Shown one piece after another: positions 1 to 11,468 of a DNA stretch of 64,000 nt. Under the pieces are notes generated by a model. The model saw only the letters and a list, made by a program, of their open reading frames with translations. It made no database searches and was not told where the DNA came from. Made by a program: the position numbers and the translations under genes. This stretch comes from Rutstroemia sp. NJR-2017a BVV2 (lineage: Eukaryota; Ascomycota; Leotiomycetes; Helotiales; Rutstroemiaceae), in contig NJPS01000026.1 of NCBI GenBank assembly GCA_002946415.1, positions 62,001-126,000 of the forward strand, read 5' to 3'. Within the stretch, counting starts at the first letter, position 1; each line of letters starts with the position of its first letter.

Positions 1-2407
1 TCCTGCGTCGAACACGACAACAAAATCCCCCACAACCTCTCCACCGTATACCCCAAGAACGGTTTCTCAAGACTGTCTTTCAGTCCATACATTTCCCTAT
101 CCTTCCCTCCGATCCTTAGACGATCATGAGCCCATCCAGAGCTCAAGCTCGGGTTCGAAAGAGCATCGCCTAATGTTTCCCAAACATCTTTCTTTACTCC
201 ATGGATTCTGGCTGCGGAGGCGAGGAAATTGTTGCCGTGGGTGATGAGTGCTTTCTTGCAATGGTTTTCGGGCTGTCCCCTCTCGACTGGACGGGCGGCG
301 GACCACATCGATGGGATGAGATGGAAAGTGTCGTTCCATCCGAGAGAGTCGTAGCAGGAGTAACAATCACATGTAGTATATTCCCCGAGGTTGAGGAAGC
401 CGGTCAATACATCCATATTTTCAGCCGCAGGATAATGAGCTGCGGGATCATAGTAATTGTACAGACGACGCATGATGAGATCCAGATTACGAATAGTGTG
501 GTTCGATGTGGTAAGAAATAAGGTCTGTGTAGGTAGCTGTTCCCAGTTCTTAAGGATATGATTGAGGTATGTCTCTGTAACACCTCCAATGTTTGGTCGT
601 GGATAAATAGCACGTTCTTTTCCAACCGTGTTTCGAATTCGCTCGACAATGTCCATCGTAGAGTCTTCCGTGTTGGGCTGCTTCGTATATATTATTATAC
701 GGGGTTGGTGAGCCAGAACGGCAGGCTGAGATCCCATGACGCCGCTGATCAGATCCCTCAGAAAATTGACAGGATCACCCTCTGAATGCGCAATGACGAT
801 TTCCAGTCTGCTTTTCGTTGGAGCTCTGTAGGTGATATCAAGAAAGGGAGTTTTTGGCCCTACCCAATCTATCGTGTTATGTTGTAGTGAAATGATATTT
901 ATCCAATAAATCATTCCAAATGAGCTGAGAATGGCAAAGATAAGTGTGATGATGCAAAGTAGTATCGGCGTGTGCCACAACTGGTACATCTTCCGTCCTG
1001 AGGCCGTCGATCTGCGCCTTAATGCATATACAGAATTCATGAATCGCGGAATGTAGAGACTAATCTCCTTAGGACCCACACTGATAACATAGATGAGAAC
1101 AAACGCGACCACTTGAGAGCTGTCCAAGATATTCTCTTCCCAAAAGGTACTGCACAGCAGTAAGCCAACCGACAGATGAAGAGTTGTATCAATCGCATCT
1201 GGTACATTCTCCCCAGTCGCCGCATAGGGGGAGCCTTCCGTCGTAGAAAGTGCGAGTGTAGAACGCAAAGGGGTATTCCAAAGAACATGTGTTAGTGCTC
1301 CGGGAGCCAGGTTCGCCAGAAAAGCCCAAATATCCCAGGTTTTGACGATGGAGAAAGCCTGCTCAACATCTTCGAATTGAAAAGCAGCATAAATGGTTAG
1401 AAATAAACAAGGCGGCAAACCTCCCCAGAGCATAAAATACAATGATGCACCATATGAAGGGTATCTGGCGTCTGGTGCTTGATATCCAATCGCACCGATC
1501 ATCCTCGCGAGACTGATGAAGAAGATCCCGATAACAGCGAATATAAGGGCTTCCATGTTTAGTCGGTAGTCCGCATAGACTATGGTGGAAGCAAGAACAC
1601 CAACAGCCAGAGCCCACAAAACGATACTTCTATCGAATCCTTGATCGCGAGGTACTAGTCTCAAGTCATATGCCAAGCTGAAAAGTAATACGTCAAATGC
1701 ATAAGTTGAAACCTATAACAAAGTAAGTACGTAGAAGAGGGGCGAGAAATACAGGACACACCAAAAGTGTAGAATACACAGCCAAATTATCGAAGAGCAT
1801 AAGTGCTTGAACGCCATAGACCAACGCTGCCATGGAAACAACCATCTTAAACAAATACCTAATAAGAATGAAAAGAGTGTGGCAGACTGATGGTCCCCTC
1901 GGTGGATCTGGGTCCGGAATCATCGTGAAATAATCGGCCAGACCAGCCAGAGCCGCAAAAATGCACAAACCAAGATACGCCATAACTTGCAAAAGAACGA
2001 CAAAACACATTGCTGGGGGCGAGGTTAGCAGTGTGATACTTCGCGTGACGGGAATTGAGAGCGGAATTTCTGGGGAATTTGTGCTAGCACTTACGGTACG
2101 CTGGAGTGCTTGTCAGTAAAGTTACCTAAAAACCGAGGACGAGCACTTACGAAAACCAGAGGTCAAAACCCTCCTTGCTGTGAAAATTGAAGCGATGCTT
2201 GATGCTATCCAAAACCTAGGTCGATTGTTAATTGCAACTCCCAACCCACTCCTGGAACATCGAATACCAATTCTGTATCATTCGCCATTTCCGCCTCCAT
2301 CTCCCCCTACCGGGCTGCACCGGAGTCTCCCGAAAGCCCCTTTCTTCATCTTTTATCGACAAGCTGTCATCGCAAATATCTCTGTCATCGATTTCCCGCT
2401 CTTCCAT
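1..2407 (-). CDS. Polytopic membrane protein with DUF3431-like C-terminal domain (partial, 3' end beyond left edge)
   Basis: Unknown function. I read four exons: 2407-2268, 2215-2151, 2012-1762 and 1712 to beyond base 1, and the phases join across all three introns. The start is ATG at 2407 (MEEREIDDRD), because the same frame upstream has only a GTG. The first ~45 residues are charged and presumably cytosolic. About eight to ten hydrophobic segments follow, ending near a segment with FAILSSFGMIYWINI. The last ~270 residues are soluble. They carry PNIGGVTETYLNHIL and LPTQTLFLT, which resemble the core of fungal DUF3431 (normally P-N-V-G-R-E-S-H-T-Y-L then LPD..VFLQG), and later CDCYSC and NHCKKALITHGNNFL. 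The frame is open to base 1, so the C-terminus is missing. The first intron (52 bp) is the least certain. The DUF3431 link is by motif memory only. Confidence 0.68.
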
Positions 2408-4572
2408 AGCTGCAGTGACATGTTCAGTCGTTGTGTCTTCCTGAAACGTTGTGCCCTGCACCAGCGAAAATGGGATGTTGTTGTTTACGACTTATGTAAT
2501 ATGCACTTGCCACGCACGGCCTACCTCTGCTCTAGCCACAATCGCCAATCAAGGTTCTAGCCACATCTGATCCAGGCTATGATCTCACGAGAACTTCTGA
2601 AATGTTCTAGAAACAGTAGTTCTAATTGTAAAAGTCGATATACTTCCGTACACGAGTCGATGATTACGTTTCTCTGCACTGTCCTGTGCGATGTACAAAG
2701 CACAACATGCTCGTGATCAACTTGCAGCTTCGTACAGTACAAAAGCATAACTGCCGTGAAGTGTAACTTACGTGCAGAAATCACGTACAACCTACGCCCA
2801 ATGTTATTGCTTCCCAACAATACCGAGTTTTCCCTGACCAAGGTCTCCAGCCTTATCACAAGGAGTATTTATCAGATATCAGATGTTTCCCGGATTAGGA
2901 AGTGAAGTTGCAGAGCCCAAGAGATTCTGTACGAACCTTGCACTTGAATAACGTTGTCCCCCTTAGCTTGGAACTTTAACCCCCCCGTGCCCCCCCACCT
3001 TGCTGCGGCGGGCGTGCTGCACTTCGTACTTTTCTTTTGTGCAGAATCTACGAAGTGCAGTACTTGTCGCAATGCGGCAGTGGGTAGCGACGGATAGGCT
3101 ACACAAAGTAGCTTAGGAGTATAAATAAGATGATATGACTTTGGAGATGGTTAGCGACGCATCTTCTGTATGAGGAGATGGTCTCGGGAGAAGCTGGGGA
3201 AAATCATTGACCGCCACGTCCCAGTCTCCACGTCCCTTTGCAAATCGCAACTCTGCGTTATAAGGGTCCCACCTGGATTACATGAGACTTGATACTCGAT
3301 CACGATCTTATCGCTGTGCCGGTTCGAATTCAGTAACAAGACAAGAGCTTACTCATCGTAGTATGGGCGCTGTGCAGTAGTTGTTTTGGACGAAGTCAGC
3401 ACAATTATACGACATGCCTTATATCAAGGTATGTGTACTGTACAGTCATGTTGTGATACTAAGTGTAATACTAAGACTTCAACAACGAACAGGCCAACGG
3501 AAAGTGGATTGCGCGGGCCGTCTCCTAGCTTTGAGTGGAAGAAGGCGCCACTTGCTAAAGCCTGACGCCGATGTCACAGTACAACGTTGGCACAAAAGCT
3601 AAAACTAATGAAAATACCAAGATTGCTGCCATGATTTCGTGCAACGGCCTGTCGAACTATTGAACCGTCAGAACGTCGAATATTAACGCTTCTTAACAAA
3701 CACAACAAGCAAGTACCTTGGATTACACATGGAATCTGCTGTACGTCTGCAGTATCTATGTCTAGTCTCAGTGACCCCGCACTTCGCATTTTGACCTCAT
3801 TTCTGCTCTATACCCACCGGCTATCCCTCATCCTTATCCCTTATCCCGCCTGCGCCTCCCCTTAGACAACAAGCTTATCAAGCTGCGTGGGGATGGGGAT
3901 GGGAATAGCGGGATGACAGGATAACTCATGGTACGGTTACCTTTCGTACAGCGACTTCGAAATCCTTGAATTACCCGAGTGCCGTAACTAACCCCACTCC
4001 GCTACCCCCAACCCTGTCCCCTTCGGCTTTTTTTCACGCATGTTACACGTCGCTCGCTCACAAACCTCTAATCATCTAATCAATATCAATTCGCATTCCA
4101 TTCATTTGCGTTTCCATCCTTTGTGCCCACATTTGGGCTTGAACTTGGCTAACCTCAAGGCTCACATCGCGCTCCTTTATTGGCATCAAGTTTTGTTCGG
4201 CAAGGGCTAATGCACGTTTCATGGTCGTAAGAAGAAGGAGAACTGCCTGCAGTTGTGTTTTCATTTGCCGCTTTTTTGAAAATTCATAACCCCGCGATCG
4301 TCATCTTCGTGGAAGCCCTTGACAGGGAAGGGGAAGGAATTCTTGTGGTCGAGAAAGTTTCACAGCGAGGCCCAACCTGCTTGAGGACTATCCTCGTCAC
4401 ATCCTGTGTTCGTCGTAAGGGAAGCGGTTGCGTTTTGGTATTACTGGATCGTTAAGTTCAATGTGAGTTTAGTGTTTTTATATATCTCCTCAACAACCCA
4501 CACAAGTGTGGACATGTATCTCCCAAAAGCTGTCACTACGAACAACTGTTTACACTCCCCAACTGCGGAAAC
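2408..4572. other. Intergenic, no supported gene
   Basis: This holds the 5' flank of the DUF3431-like gene and the promoter side of the permease. ORFs here are short, lie on both strands and show no family motif. A 12-bp perfect inverted repeat sits at 3017-3060, next to C-runs at about 2981-2998. A T-run and pyrimidine-rich DNA lie at about 4010-4040. Confidence 0.6.
3017..3060. repeat. 12-bp perfect inverted repeat, potential hairpin
   Basis: CTGCACTTCGTA at 3017-3028 is the exact reverse complement of TACGAAGTGCAG at 3049-3060, leaving a 20-nt loop. It lies in intergenic DNA with no adjacent gene end, and no role is evident. Confidence 0.7.
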
Positions 4573-6850
4573 ATGGATCAAAAAGACAGTTTGGAGGGTC
4601 TCAGTATTCCCGCAACTGACAAATCACAGAGCATCAACCCGCGAGGTAATAGAATGGCCTCGATTGAGGATGATGATGAACGCTTGTTGATGCGCATTGG
4701 ATATACGCAGGTAATGTCTATCGCTCACTCTACCAGAAGGGTACCAACGTTCTCTTAGGACCTTCGAAGACATTTTTCAAAATGGTCAACTCTGTCATAC
4801 GCCGTCTCCGTCCTGGGTGTATTGGGCTCCGTCCCCGCCACGTTCGGTAGTCCATTGAGCCTAGGCGGACCTGCAGCATCAGTATGGGCCTGGTTTATCG
4901 GGTCCGTCATGGCGCAGATAATATCAAGCTCGGGTTGGTGGACTCCCCTTCCAGTTCATTTGTTCCCTAGCTAATTCGCCCTTAGTGTCGGAGCTAGTAT
5001 CAGCATACCCGACGGCAGGGGGGATGTATTTCGTCACAAAAAACGTTGTCCCCGCCGAACATGCGGCGATCTGGTCCTGGGTAATTGGCTGGTGCAACCT
5101 TTTAGGCCAAACGGCCGGTGTGGCTAGTGTAGCATACACGGTCTCACAGCTCATTCTAGCGGCCGTGAGCATGAATTCCGAATTCGATGGAACATCCTAC
5201 TCTTATTCGCCAACGGCCATGCAGACGGCACTTCTATCATGGGGTATTCTGATTATCATGGGCGTGATCTGCTCTCTAACAACCAAATGGCTTCATCGCA
5301 TTGTCACATGGTTCATGCCAATCAATGTACTTGCATCCATCGCGATATGCATCGCGCTTTTGGTTCTGACGCCCAACAAACAATCTGCGAGCTGGGTCTT
5401 CACTCATTTCACCAATGGTTCCGGATGGGGTACACCGTTCTCGTTTTTCCTATCCTTCCTTTCGGTAGCATGGACCATGACCGACTATGACGGCACTACT
5501 CACATGTCAGAAGAAACCCATGACGCCGCGATTCGAGGCCCAATGGCCATTCGCTGGGCTGTTACCATCTCCGGTGTTGTAGGCTGGATGCTGACGGTAA
5601 CATTCTGTTTCTGCGCCACGGACCTTGATGCTATCATCGCATCTCCAACTGGAATGCCCGCGGCGCAAATATTCCTTAACGCAGCGGGAAAGCGCGGAGC
5701 AACCGTAATGTGGTTTTTTGTGATTCTGGTTCAGTTTTTCACAGGATGCTCTGCTATGCTCGCGGATACTAGGATGGCATACGCGTTTTCGCGTGATGGT
5801 GCTCTTCCATTTTCGAAGTATGTCCACCTTTCATTGTTCATTCCTGCATTTGATATTTCTCTCGTTATTGGATTTGCTTTGTGTAGTCACTTGCTCATCT
5901 GCAATACCGTACTTCTTCAATCGTTCCAACTTCCTTACCACCTTCCATCATCCTTCCATCCTCCCTCATCCTTGTATCTTCCTACCCTTCCATTTTCCTA
6001 TCCCCAACTTCCTTAACCATCCTTCCATCATCCTGTCCTTCCACCTTACTATCCTTCCATCTTCCTATCCGTCTATCTCCCTATTTTTCTACATTCCTAT
6101 CCTTCTGCCCTCTCATCCCTCTACCCAATCCTTCCACTCCCCCAACACCCCCCTTGCATCAAACCCCAACTAACCTCCCCACCCCCCCAGATTCTGGGCC
6201 CTCATCAACCCCCACACCCACACTCCCCTCAACTCCGTCTGGCTTATCGTCCTCCTCACCTGCCTCCTCAACACCATCGCCATCGGCAGCACCTCGACCA
6301 TCGTCGCCATCTTCAACATCACCGCTCCCGCCCTCGACTGTTCCTACGCGGCCGTGATCCTCGCTCGCAACATCTACGCCTCCGGGATCAAATTCATCCC
6401 TGGTCCCTACACCCTCGGCGCATGGCAAAAGCCCCTAAATACCGTCGCTTGCACGTGGGTCTTTTTCATTAGCGTCGTGCTGATGTTCCCGACTGTGAGA
6501 CCGGTTACCAAGACGAATATGAATTATGCGGCGGTGGTGGGAGTGGGGATTGGGATTTTTAGTTTGGGGTGGTGGTGGGCTGGGGCGAGGAGGTGGGTTT
6601 TTTCTTTAATCACTTATCTTCCTTCCTTTCTTCAGAACTCATATTTCCGTTCCCTTTCTTCAGACTTCACATTTCCATTTCCTTCTATTTTGCGGCAACA
6701 CCATATAAAATCTTACTAACACCACATCAAACAAACAGAACCTACACGGGACCAAAAACGAAAGATCTCATCCAATCAATCGCGTCAGAAGAGGGAACGT
6801 ACGATGAATCGGAGGATAGACATCCGGATACCATTTCCAACGGATATTGA
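4573..6850 (+). CDS. Amino acid/GABA-type permease (APC superfamily)
   Basis: Proton-coupled plasma-membrane (possibly vacuolar) amine or amino acid uptake is expected from the family. Five exons are read: 4573-4710, 4759-4933, 4986-5817, 6191-6592 and 6739-6850, giving 552 aa, the usual length for fungal GABA/choline/polyamine permeases. TM1 carries SYAVSVLGVLGSVPATFG. The family motif SELVSAYPTAGGMYF follows, then WVIGWCNLLGQTAG, and later the conserved MAYAFSRDGALPFSK before intron 3. About twelve hydrophobic segments can be counted. The N-terminal ~45 residues and the C-terminus (EEGTYDESEDRHP) are acidic and cytosolic. Intron 3 (5818-6190) is unusually long at 373 bp and full of CTTCCATC-like pyrimidine repeats. 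Substrate cannot be told from sequence; a choline or polyamine carrier is the main alternative. Confidence 0.9.
5818..6190 (+). repeat. Expanded pyrimidine-repeat intron in the permease gene
   Basis: The intron starts with GTATGT and ends CCCCCCAG. Most of it is an imperfect run of CTTCC/ATCCT units on the plus strand. It is several times longer than the other introns in the window (about 44-140 bp). Confidence 0.75.
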
Positions 6851-7899
6851 TCGGCTGGTGGAGAGATGGTGGTTGATTGATATCGTAGACTGGCGTTGAA
6901 CGGGCAGGGTGAGGTTTATGACTTGAGGGATCTAACCCTTTTACTTTACTTCTTTATATACATATTATTTGCTCATTGAGCGAGGGGACATTGATTGAGT
7001 TGTTACGAGCGAGATTTAAATGATAGATAGACAGACAGATAAATACACAGACAGATAAATATACACACACATACAGACAGACAAACAAACAACATTTCCA
7101 AACTAAAACAGTAGAGTATACGAAATCTTTGCTCACTTGCCACCTCACCCATTTACCCACCACTTACACCCTCCCTCACCCACACCCTCCCTCCCTCAAC
7201 TTCTCCCTCCCTCCATCTCACATATCATACCCACGAAGAAGTCAGCTTCCCCGCCAATTAAGTGCTCCTCACTCACTTATCCAATGCACAGATAGATAGT
7301 AAACCGTGAGCATAGCTCGAACCCGATCAATCACACTAAACGTATCAGCGCAGATATAAAGTACATTATATACTCATCAGGAAAAGATAAGTATTAACAT
7401 TACTCTACTTATCGCGTGAACGGTCAAATCAATCAAATAATCCATCCGCAGTATATACACACACACATTTATATATACCAGCAACAGTATCAATTACAGC
7501 TTTCGCTTTCACCGACCTACCAACCACACTATAGCAATCTTTTCACACCCACCGGCTCCTGAAATTAGTAAAAAAGATCACCAGAGTACGCTCCCCTCTC
7601 CCCTCTCCCCTTGTAATTGCAACCCCAGACCCCCTCCTACAAACCTTCAAACCCCTCCTCTTTTTTCCATCCCCGCCAGTGAAAACCCTCACCCCTCATC
7701 CCAAAGTAGCATAAAAACATTCCCGCCAAAAATCCTCCCCTCCTCCGCTCACCCAAAAAGTCCCCCAAAAACCCACCTTTAAAAATCCCTCCCCCCTTCT
7801 TCTAACACCCTCCCCCTTCAAAACCCAAAAGACAAAATCCAAAAAAAAAATCCCCAAAAAGTTGCACACACACAAACCCAACATATCAGAGCAATTGAA
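6851..7899. other. Intergenic, low-complexity DNA
   Basis: No gene seen. It contains GATA/GACA-type simple repeats at about 7020-7090 (ACAGACAGATAAATA units), pyrimidine-rich blocks at about 7160-7220 and A/C-rich DNA at about 7700-7870. T-runs on the minus strand at about 7840-7860 could serve as Pol III terminators for the tRNA, though they lie about 40-60 nt beyond its 3' end. Confidence 0.6.
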
Positions 7900-7970
7900 G
7901 CTCCCACACTGGTTCGAACAATGGACCTGAAGATCTGCAATCTTCCGCTCTACCACTGAGCTATAGGAGC
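7900..7970 (-). tRNA. tRNA-Cys(GCA)
   Basis: A 71-nt cloverleaf is read on the minus strand with no intron. The seven-base acceptor stem GCTCCTA pairs with TGGGAGC with one G-U. The D stem is GCTC/GAGC. The anticodon stem GAAGA/TCTTC closes a loop TTGCAGA, so U33 precedes anticodon GCA (Cys). The T stem CATTG/CAGTG closes TTCGAAC. Canonical internal Pol III promoter elements are present (A box TAGCTCAGTGG, B box GTTCGAACC). The anticodon arm resembles yeast tRNA-Cys. No CCA is encoded, as expected in a nuclear genome. Confidence 0.93.
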
Positions 7971-10571
7971 TGAGTTTGTGTTTTTGTGGAGGGTGCAAGG
8001 ATTGGGCTTATTTAGATTTATCAATATCACTGGATAAGGTGATCTAAGCATTTTTTATGATTCGGGTAGGAAAGGAAGTGGGAAGTTTAGACGAGGGTGG
8101 TATTGTGGGGTAATAATAAGCGGATCCGGGGATTTGGGGATATAAACTCGCGAGAATGATGATCAAGTAAGGTTACGGGGGAGAAGTTGTAATGTAATAT
8201 ATAAGATGAGCAGGATATGATTTTGCAAGTCATCAACGAAATACACTGCAGTTGCAAGGAAACCAAAGTATAAAATAACAATGTTTCTAATTTCATTTTC
8301 GCAAACCAAGTATAATCACAATCGATAGGGTTCATAGTATCTATTACAAGAGCAGAACTTATGTTATGCCGGTACTCAGATATGCATGCGTCGTCTTGTC
8401 GCGAATAGATGGTAGACGGGTATCTGTATATGCAGAGTAAGAAACTCAGCTGAAGACGGTTTCTGTGGTTTGGGGGAGGGAGCGTCGTTTTCTCAAACAG
8501 CGACTTCACAATCGTCTACAAGACTACAATACAAGTAACTTCGGGGGTTCAAAACACGGGGGAATGTGAGCTTGGGTCGGTTGTAGCCCCCTTCAGGTCA
8601 CATTAGCCAACACAAAAGTAGACTTCCCTTACCTATCGAGGGGATCGGGATATCCTAGATCATGGCTCGAAAGGCACCATCCGGTAATTAGCAAACCAGG
8701 CGGTGCATGGGGTATAACAACTGCGCGTCCAGACGGCTGGAAGGAGGGAGTCAATACCCTTCTTCAGGTATGGGGCAAATCAACAATGAAATGGCTTCCT
8801 GGATATGTGTTGGCCAATGAATATTGGCAGCACATGGGTGTTTTTCTCGCAGCACAAAGACTTGTTTCCATAAATATATCCGAGGCAGAATTGAAGATGT
8901 GCCAGCCCAGTATCACGGATGTTTGGAGGCAAAGACGACTATACCACTGAAGCGAGTATAGGATACATAGAAGTGTACTGCCCACATGGATCAGCAAATC
9001 AATGCGCCTGGTGTCACCATGCGGGACATCTCGTCCTAACATTGAATACCAAACTGGCACAGATTTCGAGGAGGCGCAGACAGAAACTGCATATCCAAGG
9101 CAAAGATGGGAAAAACCATATGACGCAATTTATAGAAGTAGGCACAGCGCATGAGCTGTTCTGCGGTTCGAAGAATAGTGAATGCGAACGTCGCGAGAGA
9201 ATGCTTTAGGATATGGCCCAGTAGACGCGACATACGCATAATTCGAGATGGCAGAGAAAACATGAAGTGGGAGACAGCGAGTCTAGACTGGTGTGCCGTA
9301 CGACTGATTTTGTGTATTGCTAAAGCCAAGATGTGATGTTGTGGATGCTAAAGGCGGAAGTTTGAGATGTTTGAGGAGATGTCGAGGTGAAGGGAAGAGA
9401 GCTCAATTGGACGTCAACATATCATCGCTGAAGGTCGTCATCCAAGGTCGTCATCATAGTAGTAGTCGAAAGTCGGTCGTTCAGTGCTGAAGTGAAGTGT
9501 ATTTGATATGATGTAGTGAAGGAGCGAACGGTTGATGGCCGTCAATCACTTGCGCAGGAACGGTAGTGATTTGTTGCTGGAGAAGGCGAAGAATGCTGAT
9601 CATTCATAATTATGAATATCTTGACATCAGCGAAAGTCTTGGTTCATCAATGGCGATTATCGAATACCAACTGTCCTTGTCCCCACGGTGATTCAAACTT
9701 CAGCTGAACGTAAGCTACAGGCTAACGATCTCGATGTTGAATTCTTCACCTCGCAGCATGCCGCGTGCCGTGCGCCTTCACCCGGCAGGGACAAGATACC
9801 GTAGATGGTGGCGCAAGAAATGAGTACCGTCAAGTACTGGACCGCAAATTTTCAGACCTCGAGACCTACGTCTTCGTCGCTTGGCATGACATGGCAGACA
9901 CGGGAAATGCCCTTTGAGCGTCTGGATCGCTGTGTCGCCAACCAGAGTGAGAGCGACAATCCAGAACAAGCGTGCGAGTGACAGTCCAGCCAAGAAAAGA
10001 AACGAAACCTACAAGCGAGTTGAGTTCGAGTTCAGTCGGATGTTTGAGAGCAAAGTAGTGCAAAGTATTTGAAGTTGGTGGAATAGAGTAATGTCCGATA
10101 AGATAAGGAGCGGACCTCGCACCGTCTGGAGTATAGTGTCTGTGTCTCGTTGGTGGTGTGTCGCGCCCAATTTAAGGGATGCGCTAAAAGTTGGTCCAGG
10201 ATAGCTGGGACCGGGGAAAGTCAGGACCACGTTTTCACTTCTCCACATGTCATTGGTCGGTTTCAACGTCCTGCCAAGACGTGTATACTTCGTGTGTCGT
10301 TTTGATACTTTGGCTCATCTCTCGTGTTTTCTCTGTTCCTCGGATGGTGCGGTGGAAGAACACCAAGCCAGCTGTCGTCCCGTTCCCGGCCGTGCAGGAT
10401 GTGGGTGGGAGGAGGAAGAGGTGAGATTCTGCAGTGCTTCCCCTCGATCCATTCCAGTATATAGCAAGTGTGGAAGTAATCGATGCTCAATGCAAGGGAA
10501 AAGCCATACAGAATCAGAATTGCATTGCACTGCATGAGAAGTAAGCCTGGCTGGCGTCGGTATGCTACTCC

Positions 10572-10577
10572 CACGTG
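10572..10577. promoter_or_regulatory. CACGTG E-box (candidate PHO4/NUC-1-type site)
   Basis: A palindromic CACGTG lies 897 bp upstream of the phosphate transporter start. Pho4 in yeast and NUC-1 in Neurospora bind CACGTG to induce phosphate-uptake genes. The assignment rests on motif and neighbour only. Confidence 0.35.
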
Positions 10578-10739
10578 TTCTAGAAGCTTTCCTTTTCGGA
10601 TTCTCATTTTTAGCCTTCCATTGCATTGGGAACAATAGGAACATTAGGAACATTGGGAACATTAGGAAGCGCGTACGTGATGAGGATTTGCTTTTGTTCG
10701 CTTCCTCTTAGGTAAACACGTCGGCTCGACCGAAACATG

Positions 10740-10745
10740 CACGTG
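10740..10745. promoter_or_regulatory. Second CACGTG E-box
   Basis: GCACGTGG lies 729 bp upstream of the transporter start. The flanking bases match the strong Pho4-type form (CACGTGG). Function is inferred. Confidence 0.38.
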
Positions 10746-11333
10746 GAAAGGCAGTTTTGCGGCGAGTATTGACAGAGATTCGACGATGCGTGCGAGAAGC
10801 GAAGGATATCATTGGCCTTTATATTGGACGTGGAAGGATTCGTTACTGACATTACCCTATCAACACGGCAGCCACCGGCCTGGGACTAATGAATCATCTA
10901 ACTTTTAAGTAACTTTTCCCTTGTTTGCTCCACTAACAAAGCTCCGACCGGGATCCAGTGGATTTCACCTGAAGCAGGCGATTCTGGAATTCAATGTTCC
11001 TGCACGGCGACTCGAAATACGGCCCTCTGAATGGCTCTTATGTATCCATGTCCGAGGCTGAATGCTCCCCGTCGTCCAACCCGGCCCTCGCATGCATCCT
11101 CATGCAGCAATCGCCCTTCGCAAATTCACAGGCAGAGCCAGCTGCAACCTTAATTCTTGGCGCTCTATCGATTCGGGGATGGACTGGGTCCAGCCTAGTT
11201 TACGACTCACCACCCACCACCCACCACCCATTCACTGCGCTCAGAATGTCATCGTCCAATGCCTAAACTTTTGGTTCGGAGGTGGTCTCTTATTCATATC
11301 ATGGACAATCCCACCTTGCATGCCCAAAGCGAA

Positions 11334-11339
11334 TATAAG
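11334..11339 (+). promoter_or_regulatory. TATA-like element of the phosphate transporter
   Basis: TATAAG lies 135 bp upstream of the ATG, followed by a CT-rich leader typical of highly expressed fungal genes. Confidence 0.4.
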
Positions 11340-11468
11340 CCGTCTTGTCTCCCCTTCCAAGGGCTCGTCTTTTCTTGTCCTTCAAGTCAAGCAATCTTCC
11401 CCTTCCTTCACCAAGACCTTGCCCTTTACTCGAAGACGGCTTAGTGCTCTCTTCGTTTATTGCTCATA

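Larger units (their letters stand above)
7971..11468. other. Intergenic region upstream of the phosphate transporter
   Basis: No gene is supported in 3.5 kb. The largest ORF (8087-8509, minus) has no family signal. A short tandem of GGGAACATTAGG-like units lies at about 10628-10670. Two CACGTG motifs lie at 10572 and 10740. From about 11200 the DNA becomes pyrimidine-rich and leads to a TATA-like TATAAG at 11334 and the transporter ATG. Confidence 0.6.

Noticed and set aside
2180..2560. 126-codon plus-strand ORF
   Set aside because: Antisense to the first exons of the DUF3431-like gene, which have consistent phases.
7020..7090. CRISPR-like repeat
   Set aside because: Simple ACAGACAGATA microsatellite without spacers, in a eukaryotic genome.
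8087..8509. 140-codon minus-strand ORF
   Set aside because: Amino acid use looks random, no family motif, no promoter or splice context.
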